Notes: generated by a model not told the origin, from the sequence alone. 64,000 nt of DNA from Salinicola endophyticus (GCF_040536835.1 NZ_CP159578.1:3782001-3846000); one strand, 5' to 3'. Shown: positions 43,367 through 54,985, counted from the stretch's first letter. Translations and numbers: made by a program.

Positions 43367-44103
43367 ATGAAATATTCTTTAAGGATGATTTTTCCAAAAA
43401 AACAAAGAGGATCTCGAAATAGAAGAGGTGTACTCCCTGTTTTTTAAAAGCAACAGAAAAAATCTCTGAAGTAGACACAGCCTTAAGCGACTGGCAATAC
43501 CCTCTCATCACTGAAAAAGACAAAGCCATCTATTGCCCAGTCACTGACAAAAGCAAAGTATTAAAGAGCGCCTATCACGAGACCCACAAAAACAACGAAA
43601 GCTACAAAGGCAAAGGCCTGGTCAACTTCACCGCTTGGTCCATGCCCGTTCCCACTCAAGGTTTAAAGGAAAGCGAAAAGCCTTTTTTGCCAAGGCTCGA
43701 CTACTCGATGGATCCTCGGATCTCGGAGGATCTTTTGTTCTAAACGCAAACTCTCTCAAAGACACCAAGAGCGAAGACTACTGGTCAGCTTACTCCACTC
43801 TTTTTAGAAAAAATGGCACGTATTAAAAAAGCAAATTGGTCTAATTTTTCCACAAAAGGTTATCATAGGAAGGCTGCCTTCTCTCATCGAGAATGGGTCG
43901 GCTGGATGGCACTGGTGCCGGATGTCGATCTAAGCAACGAGATGCCCTTTGTCGCCCTAGCCGAGTATCTGCCGGGTATCGGCACCCTGATCGTGACCAC
44001 CAAAGAGCCGTTCGATCCCGAGAACGAAGAACACATCAAACTGGCCCGAGCGACCGAGGTATTTCTGGCCGATAGAGGACTGTTACCAGAACGAGGCATT
44101 TGA
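43367..44103 (+). pseudogene. Imm52-like immunity gene, copy 1, broken by several frameshifts
   Basis: A proper start exists (ATG 43367 after AAGGAG), but the frame changes at about four places: near the A-run at 43395, the T/A-run at 43440, around 43660 and at the A-run near 43812. Pieces in order are KNKEDLEIEEVYSLFF, then SDWQYPLITEKDKAIYCPV, then ARLLDGSSDLGGSFVLNANS, then FSHREWVGWMALVPDVDLSN. The last 220 bp are about 87% identical to the intact copy at 45371-45591; the earlier part differs. GC is low, near 42%. Either a true pseudogene or homopolymer errors in the assembly. Confidence 0.75.
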
Positions 44104-44172
44104 TCGCTGTTAGCCCCAATAATCTGCCTGCCCTATCCAAGAGTATCCAAGATCTTATCTCTCCCAGGCAGA

Positions 44173-44368
44173 CAGCGCCATGGCAGAGGCCGGCAAGGAA
44201 GTCCTGACCACCGCGGTGGATTACAACCTCGCGATCACCCGCGAGGCGCTCACCGCGGTCGGTGTACTGAACGACACGGCCTCAGAAAGCGGCAGCGACA
44301 CTCGCTCACGGCCGGTCGCGGATGAGGTCAGCGATACCGACACCAACGAGGACTGCAACGACTGCGAG
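44173..44368 (+). repeat. Toxin junction repeat, copy 2 (196 bp)
   Basis: Near-identical partner of 42704-42899. It begins seven bases before the ATG at 44180. Upstream DNA (44104-44172) has no match to the head of the effector gene, so the copy starts exactly inside the coding sequence. Confidence 0.85.
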
Positions 44369-44845
44369 CCCCGAAAAAGGAGGAGCATATTCATTGCAGG
44401 CCGGCGTTTCGAGACGGGTGACGGACGTTGGCCCGAATACCAGTTGAAGATCGCCAATATGGGCAGCGGACCGACCTTTGCTATCGTGGGGCCAAACCGG
44501 ATCGAGGAGTGGCAATTCAATGGCGTCGATTTCGATGGGTTCTGGTCGGCCAGGTGTACACTGGTCGAGGCTAAGTATGGTTATCGGCAGTTTCTGGAGC
44601 AGGATTGGCTAGGTCGCTGGCAGCCCAGGGAAATTGTCAATAGCCAAGGAAACCGCTTGGATTTCATGTCAAAGGCGCTTGACGAATTCCCCGTACAGGC
44701 AAGTCGACAGCAAGGAGCAATAGCAAATAATATACCGCCTGCGCAGTTATCCTGGTACTTTTCTGATAACGTCGTACGAGATTATACTGCAGAAAGATTC
44801 ATGAACAGAAGGCTGCCGACCCCCTGTCTATATGAGCCTGCCTAG
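44180..44845 (+). CDS. Orphan (headless) Tox-REase-5 nuclease cassette, copy 2
   Basis: The 221-residue frame matches copy 1 from its residue 43 onward but lacks the N-terminal membrane/loading segment. The nuclease part is complete: Asp in FDGFW, Glu-x-Lys in LVEAKYGY, and an intact ending (LSWYFSDNVVRDYTAERF). It diverges from copy 1 after the junction repeat, so it is a different allele. No good ribosome site precedes the ATG, so expression is doubtful. It is immediately followed by an intact immunity gene. This is the layout of a displaced or stored toxin tail that recombination could restore. Confidence 0.7.
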   Translation: MAEAGKEVLTTAVDYNLAITREALTAVGVLNDTASESGSDTRSRPVADEVSDTDTNEDCNDCEPRKRRSIFIAGRRFETGDGRWPEYQLKIANMGSGPTFAIVGPNRIEEWQFNGVDFDGFWSARCTLVEAKYGYRQFLEQDWLGRWQPREIVNSQGNRLDFMSKALDEFPVQASRQQGAIANNIPPAQLSWYFSDNVVRDYTAERFMNRRLPTPCLYEPA

Positions 44846-44874
44846 GTAACGATCAATATCAACGGAGATTAAGC

Positions 44875-45591
44875 ATGGGTTATTCCGGTGCAGTACTAAG
44901 GTTCATTAGTTTACCTGCTGAAGCACCGATGCAAGCAGAGGCAGTCTACGACAAATGGATCGCCATGCTTGAAAAAATCAGTGGAGAAGACCCGGTTATG
45001 CACCAGTGGCGTTATGCCTATGGTGAGCAAGGCATATCGATCGACGTTCATGAACGCAACAGGGTCATTAATGACGCCATAAAACCCGAGAAAAAATTCG
45101 ACCCCAAATATAGTGGAGAAGGCTTAATATCATTCACATCCCGAGGCAACTTTAGCCCAGAGGAAAAAAAATATTATTACATTGAAAACGGCTTCTCTTG
45201 GGGGGGAGAGCGCCCAGGTGCATTCTTCATAGATACTGGCTTACTAAAAAAAGCCGACTGGCCTAATTACTGGAAGGTCTTTGCTAATTGCCTCCGGCAT
45301 TTGTCCAGCATTATGCCTCCCCTATGGGCCGATGTAGCTCCACAGCGCTATCGTCCTCATGCCGTATTTCCGCATCGTGAATGGGTCGGCTGGATGGCAC
45401 TGGTGCCGGATGTCGATCTGAGTAACGAGATGCCCTTTGTTGCGATGGCGGAGTATCTGCCGAATATCGGCACCCTCATCGTGACCACCAAAGACCCCTT
45501 CGACCCCGACAACGAAGAGCATATCAAACTGGCCCGGGCGACCGAGGTATTTCTGGCCGATAGAGGATTACTGCCGGAACGAGGAATGTGA
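44875..45591 (+). CDS. Imm52-like immunity protein for the Tox-REase-5 nuclease, copy 2 (intact)
   Basis: A 238-residue cytoplasmic protein with no signal peptide, fitting protection from a nuclease acting in the cytosol. It has the C-terminal block HREWVGWMALVPDVDLSNEM that is also seen in copy 1, and the WxG-type core WVGW of Imm52. GGAG precedes the ATG. It starts 29 bp after the copy 2 toxin. Immunity genes kept intact while the paired toxins decay are common, since loss of immunity is lethal and sister-cell attack is a constant threat. Confidence 0.72.
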   Translation: MGYSGAVLRFISLPAEAPMQAEAVYDKWIAMLEKISGEDPVMHQWRYAYGEQGISIDVHERNRVINDAIKPEKKFDPKYSGEGLISFTSRGNFSPEEKKYYYIENGFSWGGERPGAFFIDTGLLKKADWPNYWKVFANCLRHLSSIMPPLWADVAPQRYRPHAVFPHREWVGWMALVPDVDLSNEMPFVAMAEYLPNIGTLIVTTKDPFDPDNEEHIKLARATEVFLADRGLLPERGM

Positions 45592-45728
45592 TCGGTTTAG
45601 ATCGCGCAAACCGGCCTATTCAAAGCCAATGGATAAACCATGCTCTTTTTGGCATCAGCGGCGCGAATATCGACTTAGTCGATGCCGAAGATGAACCAGC
45701 CATGTGGCATTGAAAAATGCCAAGGGTA

Positions 45729-45751
45729 ACAGCGGCGATTCACGCCGCTGT
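45729..45751. terminator. Stem-loop at the right edge of the T6SS island
   Basis: ACAGCGGCG pairs with CGCCGCTGT (9 bp) around a five-base loop, in the 188-bp gap between the immunity gene and convergent dgt. No T-tract follows, so terminator function is probable but unproven. Confidence 0.45.
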
Positions 45752-45779
45752 CTACCAAGGTTTTCAACAGGACCTTATC

Positions 45780-47114
45780 TCAATCTCCCTTGAGGCGGCC
45801 GCCCATCTCCTGAGCGAGCTCGACCGCGTAGTGGTCGGTCATGCCACCGATGAAGTCGAGCATGCGGCGGTAGCTGGCGTAGAGCGACCAGGAGGGTTTG
45901 GGGGTGTTCTCACCGATCAGCGCCAGCACGCGCTGGTGCTTGAAGGATGACTGGCCGGTGTGGTGCAGCTCGTGGGCGGCGCCGATAAAGGCTTCGAGCA
46001 GGATGCCCAGGGTGGTGTAGGCGCCGATTTCCAGCTTGGCCTTGCGCTCGTTCTGGAAGATGCGCTCACGCGCCAGCTGCTTGGCCGCGGACACGCCCCA
46101 GGCCAGGTCCGGGTGGCACAGTTCGAGCAGGTCGTCGGTCAGGGTGCCGTTGAGCAGCGCCTGCTCGTGCTGGACGAAGACATCACCGACCTCGTTGACC
46201 GCGCGCTCCATCGCCGCGCCGCGCAGGGCGGCGATACGGCGGCGCTGGGAGACCCCGGCTTCCTGCATGCCCGGATAGCCCTTGGGCGGCTCTCCGGCGA
46301 TCTGCAGTAGTACTTCCGCGACTTCGTCGAAGCGCAGAATGCCCATCTCCAGGCCATCTTCCAGGTCGAGCAGCGCGTAGCAGATATCGTCGGCAGCCTC
46401 GACCAGATAGGCCAGCGGGTGGCGGCACCATTTGGACTCCCCGGCCGACTTCATGCCGAGCCGGTCGACCACCTCGGAGAGCAGGTGCTTCTCCGACTGA
46501 TAACAGCCGAACTTGCCCATCTTGCCGCCGTGCTCGACCGTCCACGGATACTTGAGCAGCGTGCCCAGGGTCGCCGCCGAGAGCCGCATGCCGCCGCGGA
46601 ACTGGTTGTACTCGATCTGGGTGACGATGCGGAAGCCCTGGGCATTGCCTTCGTAGGTGAGTAGATCGGCACGCTCGGCCTCGTCCAGCCCGTCGAGCAG
46701 GCCACCGCCCTGCTGCTCGGTCCACTTGAACCAGTCGCGGATGGCGTACTCACCCGCGTGGCCGAACGGCGGGTTGCCGATGTCGTGCCCCAGGCAGGCC
46801 GCCTGCACGATCACCCCCAGGTCCGCGGGGCTGACCCACTCTGGCAGCCGCTCGCGAAGCTGTTCGCCGACGATCATGCCCAGGCTGCGGCCGACACAGC
46901 CCACCTCCAGCGAGTGGGTCAACCGGGTGTGGATATGATCGTTGTCGGTGAGCGGGTGCACCTGGGTCTTGCGCCCCAGGCGCCGGAACGAGCCGGAGAA
47001 GACGATGCGGTCGAAGTCCTTGTGGAAAGGACTACGCCCCACCTCGCCGCGCGAGGTGCGGGCGTCGTGTAGACGCACGGGGTCGAGCAGGCGCTCCCAG
47101 TGCATGGCGGTCAT
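45780..47114 (-). CDS. dgt: Deoxyguanosinetriphosphate triphosphohydrolase-like protein
   Basis: A 444-residue HD-domain enzyme that splits dGTP (or other dNTPs) into nucleoside and triphosphate. The metal residues appear in HTRLTHSLEV and GHDIGNPPFGHAGE, with FSGSFRRLGRKTQV before them. The length and the DRIVFSGSFRRL opening fit the dGTPase type 2 family. I chose the ATG at 47114 after GGAG; the frame extends to 47159 without a site. GC returns to the chromosome average here, marking the end of the accessory island. Confidence 0.9.
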   Translation of the reverse strand: MTAMHWERLLDPVRLHDARTSRGEVGRSPFHKDFDRIVFSGSFRRLGRKTQVHPLTDNDHIHTRLTHSLEVGCVGRSLGMIVGEQLRERLPEWVSPADLGVIVQAACLGHDIGNPPFGHAGEYAIRDWFKWTEQQGGGLLDGLDEAERADLLTYEGNAQGFRIVTQIEYNQFRGGMRLSAATLGTLLKYPWTVEHGGKMGKFGCYQSEKHLLSEVVDRLGMKSAGESKWCRHPLAYLVEAADDICYALLDLEDGLEMGILRFDEVAEVLLQIAGEPPKGYPGMQEAGVSQRRRIAALRGAAMERAVNEVGDVFVQHEQALLNGTLTDDLLELCHPDLAWGVSAAKQLARERIFQNERKAKLEIGAYTTLGILLEAFIGAAHELHHTGQSSFKHQRVLALIGENTPKPSWSLYASYRRMLDFIGGMTDHYAVELAQEMGGRLKGD

Positions 47115-47258
47115 CGGTATCTCCGTTCGAAAGGACAGCAGCTCACTGCCGAGAGCCACAATAAGGGGGCTAGGCGTTCTGGTTAACGCCTAGCATGCCG
47201 ATCGCTCGGGACGAAGAAAAGCGCTCGCCCCGACATCGCGCCTCGTCGACGCTGGGGC

Positions 47259-48122
47259 TTACTCCTTGACGTCCATGTACTCACGCGCCCAGATACGGTA
47301 CTCCTCCAGGGTGGAGTACCGCGTCGAGAGACGCGAGGCGTCGAGGTCGTTGGTGGCGATATCGCGCTGCTCGCGCAGGCAGTCGTAGGTCGCCTTGATC
47401 GCGGCGAAGTAGGCGGCGTGGCCGTTGACCACGATGCGCACGCCGAGCTTGGCCAAGCGCGCACGGTCACGCAGCGCCGGATTGTCGTAGGTGACCAGCA
47501 TCAGCGGTACGGTCAGCACCGAGGCCAGCGTCTCGAGATGGTCGAAATCGCGCACGCCGACCAGGCAGATGGCGTCCACGCCGGCGGCCTGATAGGCACG
47601 AATCCGCGCGACCGCGGCGTCGTCATCGAGCTGCCCGGCGTTGGTGCGGGCGATGATCGCCATCGCCGGGTCGATGCGCGCTTCGAGGGCGGCGCGCATC
47701 TTGCCCACGCCCTCTTCGACCGGAATCAGGTCGGTGGACTTGTGGCCGTACTGCGCCGGCAGCAGGGTGTCTTCGATGGTCAGGGCAGCGACCCCGGCGC
47801 GCTCCAGCTCGGTGATCGTGCGCATGACGTTGAGCGCGTTACCGTAGCCGTGGTCGGCGTCGGCGATCACCGGCAGCCGCGCCACGCGGCCGATCCGGGT
47901 CGCCTGCTCCACGAACTCGCTCAGCGTGATCAGCGCGAAGTCGGGCGCCGCCAGCACCTGCAGCGAGGCCACCGAACCGCCGAGAATGCCCACCTCGAAG
48001 CCCAGATCAGCGGCAATACGCGCCGACATCGGGTCGAACACCGAGGCGGTGTAGTAGCACTCGTCGTTGGCCAACAGTTGGCGGAAGGCGTTGCGCAGAT
48101 CGTGCTGGGAAGGTGTCGCCAC
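47259..48122 (-). CDS. Oxaloacetate decarboxylase of the PEP mutase/isocitrate lyase superfamily
   Basis: A 287-residue TIM-barrel enzyme, the length of the P. aeruginosa PA4872-type oxaloacetate decarboxylase. The metal site Asp is in [15 protein letters not shown], with [12 protein letters not shown] after it. The KKCGH catalytic motif of isocitrate/methylisocitrate lyases is absent, which argues against PrpB or AceA. AGGAG precedes the ATG. It lies 144 bp beyond the dgt start, on the same strand as dgt. It may limit mutation-prone or toxic oxaloacetate build-up, but its physiological role is unclear. Confidence 0.82.
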   Translation of the reverse strand: MATPSQHDLRNAFRQLLANDECYYTASVFDPMSARIAADLGFEVGILGGSVASLQVLAAPDFALITLSEFVEQATRIGRVARLPVIADADHGYGNALNVMRTITELERAGVAALTIEDTLLPAQYGHKSTDLIPVEEGVGKMRAALEARIDPAMAIIARTNAGQLDDDAAVARIRAYQAAGVDAICLVGVRDFDHLETLASVLTVPLMLVTYDNPALRDRARLAKLGVRIVVNGHAAYFAAIKATYDCLREQRDIATNDLDASRLSTRYSTLEEYRIWAREYMDVKE

Positions 48123-48419
48123 GGAAGACTCCTGTGATGTCGCCCCGCGCCTTGCGTCACGCGCGGTGATGAATGAGATGATGAAAAACGAACGCGAACC
48201 GGCGCGCGCTGGCGCGACGGGTTGAGTCAGAATGCCGACGATTCTACCACTAAAGTCTTATCGCCAAACGTCAGCGCCGAGGAAGGCTCAGCGGTCTCGA
48301 GCACCAAGGTGAACGCCCTGCATGATCGACGTGAAACGCCTTCATTGGTGTCGATCGTACTCATCACGCACTATTAGCACCCTCAGCATGCCGTCGCTTT
48401 ACTACCGGAGAAAACTGCC
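48123..48419. other. Divergent intergenic region with a MetR half-operon
   Basis: Nearly 300 bp between divergent genes. Besides the MetR-type box at 48332-48344, it contains an extra TGAA half-site at 48310. Nothing else supported. Confidence 0.5.
48332..48344 (+). promoter_or_regulatory. MetR binding site (TGAA-N5-TTCA)
   Basis: TGAAACGCCTTCA matches the known MetR consensus exactly and lies 76 bp before the ATG of the MetE-like gene. MetR is a homocysteine-responsive LysR regulator of metE. The fit supports a link of the downstream enzyme to methionine metabolism. Confidence 0.6.
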
Positions 48420-49529
48420 ATGTCACAAGCGCATCCCCCATTCCGAGCCGATATCGTCGGTAGCTTTCTGCGTCCGGCGGCACTCAAGGCGGCCCGCGCC
48501 AGCTATCAGCAGGGCGAGATCGATGCGGCTGCACTCGCCGCGGTGGAGGATCGCGAAATCCGCCGGGTGGTCGAGCAGCAGGAGGCGGCCGGCCTTGCGG
48601 TGGTCACCGACGGTGAATTCCGGCGTGCCTGGTGGCACTTCGATTTTCTCGAACAGCTCGACGGCGTTACCGGCTTCGTCGGTGAGCAGGGTATCCAGTT
48701 CCAGGGCATACAGACCGGGGCCAAGCAGATCCGGGTCGACGGCAAGGTCGGCTTCAACCCCGATCATCCGATGCTCGGGCACTTTCGCTATCTGGCCGGG
48801 GTGGCCACGGCGATGCCCAAGATGACCATTCCCAGCCCCAGCGTGCTGCACTTCCGCGGTGGCCGCAAGAAGATCGACAGCGATGTCTATCCGAGCCTGG
48901 ACGCCTTCTTCGCCGACACCGCCGACGCCTATCGCGAGGCGATCCGCGCCTTCTACGCTGCCGGCTGCCGCTATCTGCAACTCGACGACACCGTGTGGGC
49001 CTATCTCTGCTCGGAGAAGGAGCGTGAAGCCGCCCGCGCCCGGGGCGACGACCCCGACCGGCTGCAGGCGATCTACGCCGAGATGCTCAACCACGCCCTC
49101 GCCGACAAGCCCGACGATCTGTTCGTCTCGCTGCACGTCTGCCGTGGCAACTTCCGCTCCACCTGGATCAGCGAAGGCGGCTACGAGCCGGTGGCCGAGA
49201 CCCTGTTCGGCCAGGTCGGCGTCGATGCCTGGTTCCTGGAGTACGACAGCGATCGTGCCGGCAGCTTCGACCCGCTGCGCTTCATTCCCGAAGGCCATCA
49301 GCAGGCGGTGCTCGGTCTGGTCACCACCAAGGTGGGCGACCTCGAAGACCCCGCCGGCGTGCGTGCGCGGCTCGACGAGGCCAGCCGTTTCGTCGCCAAG
49401 TCGCAGCTCTGCCTGAGCCCGCAGTGCGGCTTCGCCTCCACCGAGGAGGGCAACGACCTGGCCGAGCAGGCCCAGTGGGACAAGATCCGGCTGGTGGTGG
49501 ATCTGGCCCGCGATTACTGGGGCGCGTAA
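48420..49529 (+). CDS. Cobalamin-independent methionine synthase-like protein (single MetE C-terminal domain)
   Basis: The 369-residue protein corresponds to the catalytic C-terminal barrel of MetE, like B. subtilis YxjG/YxjH, and lacks the N-terminal half of the about 750-residue enzyme. Zinc ligands are visible in SLHVCRGNFRS (His, Cys) and LSPQCGFAS (Cys). It should transfer a methyl group to a thiol such as homocysteine, with a donor that is not known for the short family. CGGAGA precedes the ATG. A MetR box upstream suggests induction by homocysteine or under methionine shortage. Confidence 0.82.
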   Translation: MSQAHPPFRADIVGSFLRPAALKAARASYQQGEIDAAALAAVEDREIRRVVEQQEAAGLAVVTDGEFRRAWWHFDFLEQLDGVTGFVGEQGIQFQGIQTGAKQIRVDGKVGFNPDHPMLGHFRYLAGVATAMPKMTIPSPSVLHFRGGRKKIDSDVYPSLDAFFADTADAYREAIRAFYAAGCRYLQLDDTVWAYLCSEKEREAARARGDDPDRLQAIYAEMLNHALADKPDDLFVSLHVCRGNFRSTWISEGGYEPVAETLFGQVGVDAWFLEYDSDRAGSFDPLRFIPEGHQQAVLGLVTTKVGDLEDPAGVRARLDEASRFVAKSQLCLSPQCGFASTEEGNDLAEQAQWDKIRLVVDLARDYWGA

Positions 49530-49566
49530 CGCTTCACGCCCCGAGCAATTCCGGCGGCACGTGGCC

Positions 49567-51315
<1,749 letters not shown>

Positions 51316-51337
51316 GGCATCCCCTGGGTGATGGATT

Positions 51338-51363
51338 GACGCCCGGTCACAACACCGGGCGTC
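51338..51363. terminator. Stem-loop between ntrC and the alpha-glucosidase gene
   Basis: GACGCCCGGT (51338-51347) and ACCGGGCGTC (51354-51363) form a perfect 10-bp stem with a six-base loop. It lies after the ntrC stop on the minus strand, just before the glucosidase start. There is no T-tract; probably the 3' end of the gln-ntr transcript. Confidence 0.5.
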
Positions 51364-51405
51364 GTGTCAGACTAGCCGCTTTTATGATCGAGGTTAAATT
51401 CGGAT

Positions 51406-52815
<1,410 letters not shown>

Positions 52816-52927
52816 GACACTCCTCCTGCACAAAGATGAATAGCGCTCGCAGCGACGGCGTGAACCGCGCTCGCGGCGCTAGCGGCAGAGCGCGTCCTTG
52901 CGCGCCCGCGGGGATAGCGAGAGACGC

Positions 52928-53983
52928 TCAAACCGGCGCCTCGAACGGAATCAGCAGACGGAACTCGGTGGCCCCGGGGCGCGACTCGCACTCGATCAAC
53001 CCCTGGTGCTGATGCAGGATCGACTGCGCGATGGAGAGCCCCAGGCCGCTGCCTTCGGCGCGCCCGGAGACCATGGGGAAGAACAGCGTCTCGCGGATCG
53101 GCTCGGGAATCCCCGGGCCGTTGTCGAGAATCGCCATCTCGCACACCAGGCGATGACGCTCCGCGCCCAGGGTGAACTGGCGCCGCACCCGGGTACGCAG
53201 GAGCAGCCGCGGCTCGGGAGTGGCATGCTCGGTCATCGCCTGTACTGCATTGCGCGCGACGTTGAGCGTGGCCTGGATCAACTGCGCCTCGTCGCCGATC
53301 AGATCCGGCACGCTGGGGTCGTAGTCGCGCTCGAAGGCGAGCCTGGGGTGCTCCGCCTCCAGCAGCGCGCGCACCCGCTCCAGCACCTTGTGCACGTTGA
53401 GCGGCTCGTGGCGCACCAGGGTGTTGGGGCCGAGCATGCGGTCGACCAGATCGCGCAGGCGGTCGGCCTCCTCGACGATGATACGGGTGAACTCCGCCAG
53501 CTGCGGGTCGGGCAGGTCGCGCTCCAGCAGCTGGGCCGCGCCGCGAATGCCGCCCAGCGGATTCTTGACCTCGTGGGCCAGGCCGCGGGTCAGCACCTTG
53601 ACCGTCTCCTGACGCGCGATCAGCGCCTCCTCGCGAGAGATACGCAGCAGCCGGTCGCGCGGCTCGATCTCCAGCAGCAGCTCGCGGCTGGTGATCGGCG
53701 TCGCGGTGAAGTCGACGGTGATCGTCTCGCCGCCGGGCAGCGACAGCGACGCCTCGCGCTGGGTGTAGGGGTGGAACTCGCACATCGCCTTGCTCAACAC
53801 CTCGCGCACCCGCCCCGACTCGCCCTCCAGGCACTCCAGCCACTGCCCCACCACCCGCGGCCGGCTGGCTGCCAGCAGCGCCTCGGCGGCGGGGTTGAGC
53901 CAGCGCACCTGGAGCCGCTCGTCGAGCAGCACGACAGCCGTCGTCAGATGTTCCAGCAAGCGTTGATACATACGTCGTTCCAT
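52928..53983 (-). CDS. ntrB: Nitrogen regulation sensor kinase NtrB
   Basis: A 351-residue cytosolic histidine kinase/phosphatase. A PAS-like sensor (about 8-115) precedes the H-box GLAHEVKNPLGGIRGAAQ, followed by N-box NVARNAVQAM and G-boxes DNGPGIP and GSGLGLSIAQ. There are no membrane helices, as in NtrB. It controls NtrC under the influence of PII. The start at 53983 (or ATG at 53971) follows GGATC. Its own sigma-54-like promoter and an NtrC box lie upstream, inside the gap to the DUF4124 gene. Confidence 0.93.
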   Translation of the reverse strand: MERRMYQRLLEHLTTAVVLLDERLQVRWLNPAAEALLAASRPRVVGQWLECLEGESGRVREVLSKAMCEFHPYTQREASLSLPGGETITVDFTATPITSRELLLEIEPRDRLLRISREEALIARQETVKVLTRGLAHEVKNPLGGIRGAAQLLERDLPDPQLAEFTRIIVEEADRLRDLVDRMLGPNTLVRHEPLNVHKVLERVRALLEAEHPRLAFERDYDPSVPDLIGDEAQLIQATLNVARNAVQAMTEHATPEPRLLLRTRVRRQFTLGAERHRLVCEMAILDNGPGIPEPIRETLFFPMVSGRAEGSGLGLSIAQSILHQHQGLIECESRPGATEFRLLIPFEAPV

Positions 53984-54012
53984 CGTGGTGATCCGCCATG
54001 TCCTGATTCAGT

Positions 54013-54027
54013 GCAAGAACCGCGCCA
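54013..54027 (-). promoter_or_regulatory. Sigma-54-type promoter of ntrBC
   Basis: On the minus strand this reads TGGCGC-N5-TTGC, one change from the consensus TGGCAC-N5-TTGC. It lies 30 bp before the ntrB start, giving a very short leader, and about 54 bp downstream of an NtrC box. The 223-bp gap 53984-54206 holds nothing else supported. Confidence 0.55.
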
Positions 54028-54080
54028 CCTCCAAACCGACGGGCGTTGGCGGCCTGGAGGCCACGCCATCCTATCGCCAA

Positions 54081-54097
54081 TGCACCAAAATGGCGCA
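54081..54097. promoter_or_regulatory. NtrC enhancer site upstream of ntrB
   Basis: TGCACCAAAATGGCGCA is one base off the classic palindromic NtrC site TGCACCAAAATGGTGCA. Placed upstream of a sigma-54-like promoter, it implies positive autoregulation of ntrBC. Confidence 0.7.
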
Positions 54098-54206
54098 AGA
54101 GATTCAAGGTGAGTCGGCTCAAGCAGGGAGGCCAAGGCGAGCAGGTCCAGGGCGACACACGCCACCGGGCGTCTTTCCCGTTCGCTACCCGAGCCGAGCG
54201 AGCGGA

Positions 54207-54848
54207 TTACTTCGAGCCGTTGGCGCGGTTCGGGTTGGCGGGCAGATTCACGCTGGCGCGCTGGACATAGAGCGTGACCGGCGGCGTGGCCAGTTGCACC
54301 GCTCCCTGGGCATCGACGATCTCCGCCAGCAGCTGGTGCTCACCGCGCGCCAGGCCGCTCACCGCGAACACCTGGGTGCGCATCGGCGACTGGCGTACCT
54401 CGCCATCCACCCGCAGTTGCACCCGGTCGGAGGACGCCAGCGGCGGTTGGATCACCAGGCGCACCTGGACGTCGCCGGCACGCCCGGTGGGCAGGGTCGT
54501 GCCATCGGCGGGGCTGGCGATCTCGAAGCGCGTGTAGGCCGCTGCCGCCTCGGGTGCCGGCATCTCGCGCGGTGACACCGATGACACCACACCCGCCGAA
54601 CCCTCCGCCTCCTGCGGGTCGACCACGCTGATCGGGGCCAGCTCGACCCGCTCGCCGCTGGCCGGGCGGTCGCTGTAGACCACGTTGCCCTGGGCATCGA
54701 TATGCCGGTAGACCGGCGCCGCCAACGCCGCGCCGGTGGCCATCACCGCGACCGTCACACCCGCCATGACGCGCGCCAGTGCGCGCCTTCCGAACCGCTC
54801 ACGCCGGCGCCACCCGCACCGGGCCTCACACTGGGTATCGCTGCGCAT
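54207..54848 (-). CDS. DUF4124-domain exported protein of the glnA-ntrBC locus
   Basis: A 213-residue protein with an N-terminal signal (hydrophobic stretch VMAGVTVAVMATGAALA after about 25 mostly basic residues, cleavage near ALA-APVY), so it is probably periplasmic. The DUF4124 domain follows directly (VYRHIDAQGNVVYSDRP), then an Ig-like beta region. ATG 54848 follows GGGGAG; the longer frame to 54920 crosses the glnA terminator. This gene sits between glnA and ntrB in pseudomonads as well, but its function is unknown to me. Confidence 0.8.
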   Translation of the reverse strand: MRSDTQCEARCGWRRRERFGRRALARVMAGVTVAVMATGAALAAPVYRHIDAQGNVVYSDRPASGERVELAPISVVDPQEAEGSAGVVSSVSPREMPAPEAAAAYTRFEIASPADGTTLPTGRAGDVQVRLVIQPPLASSDRVQLRVDGEVRQSPMRTQVFAVSGLARGEHQLLAEIVDAQGAVQLATPPVTLYVQRASVNLPANPNRANGSK

Positions 54849-54908
54849 CCGAGTCTCCCCCACCTGCCGTTTCGGCGCTCCGTTTCCGCTCTCTATCGGC
54901 CGCAGACG

Positions 54909-54933
54909 AAAAAGCCCCACCGAAGTGGGGCTT
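54909..54933 (-). terminator. Intrinsic terminator of glnA
   Basis: On the minus strand AAGCCCCAC and GTGGGGCTT form a 9-bp stem closed by a very stable C(TTCG)G tetraloop, followed by five T. It lies 53 bp after the glnA stop, so most transcripts should end before the DUF4124-ntrBC genes. Confidence 0.9.
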
Positions 54934-54985
54934 GTCGTCGAGCGCGAACGCCGCCGATTACAGGCTGTCGTTCAAAGGCCGTCGT

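Noticed and set aside
43635..43826. Separate 63-codon gene inside the immunity pseudogene
   Set aside because: It is one frame segment of the broken immunity gene, continuing the sense of fragments on both sides.
36274..45591. Prophage or complete T6SS cluster
   Set aside because: No integrase, att repeats, capsid, sheath (TssB/C), baseplate or ClpV genes; only the spike, effectors and immunity genes are present.
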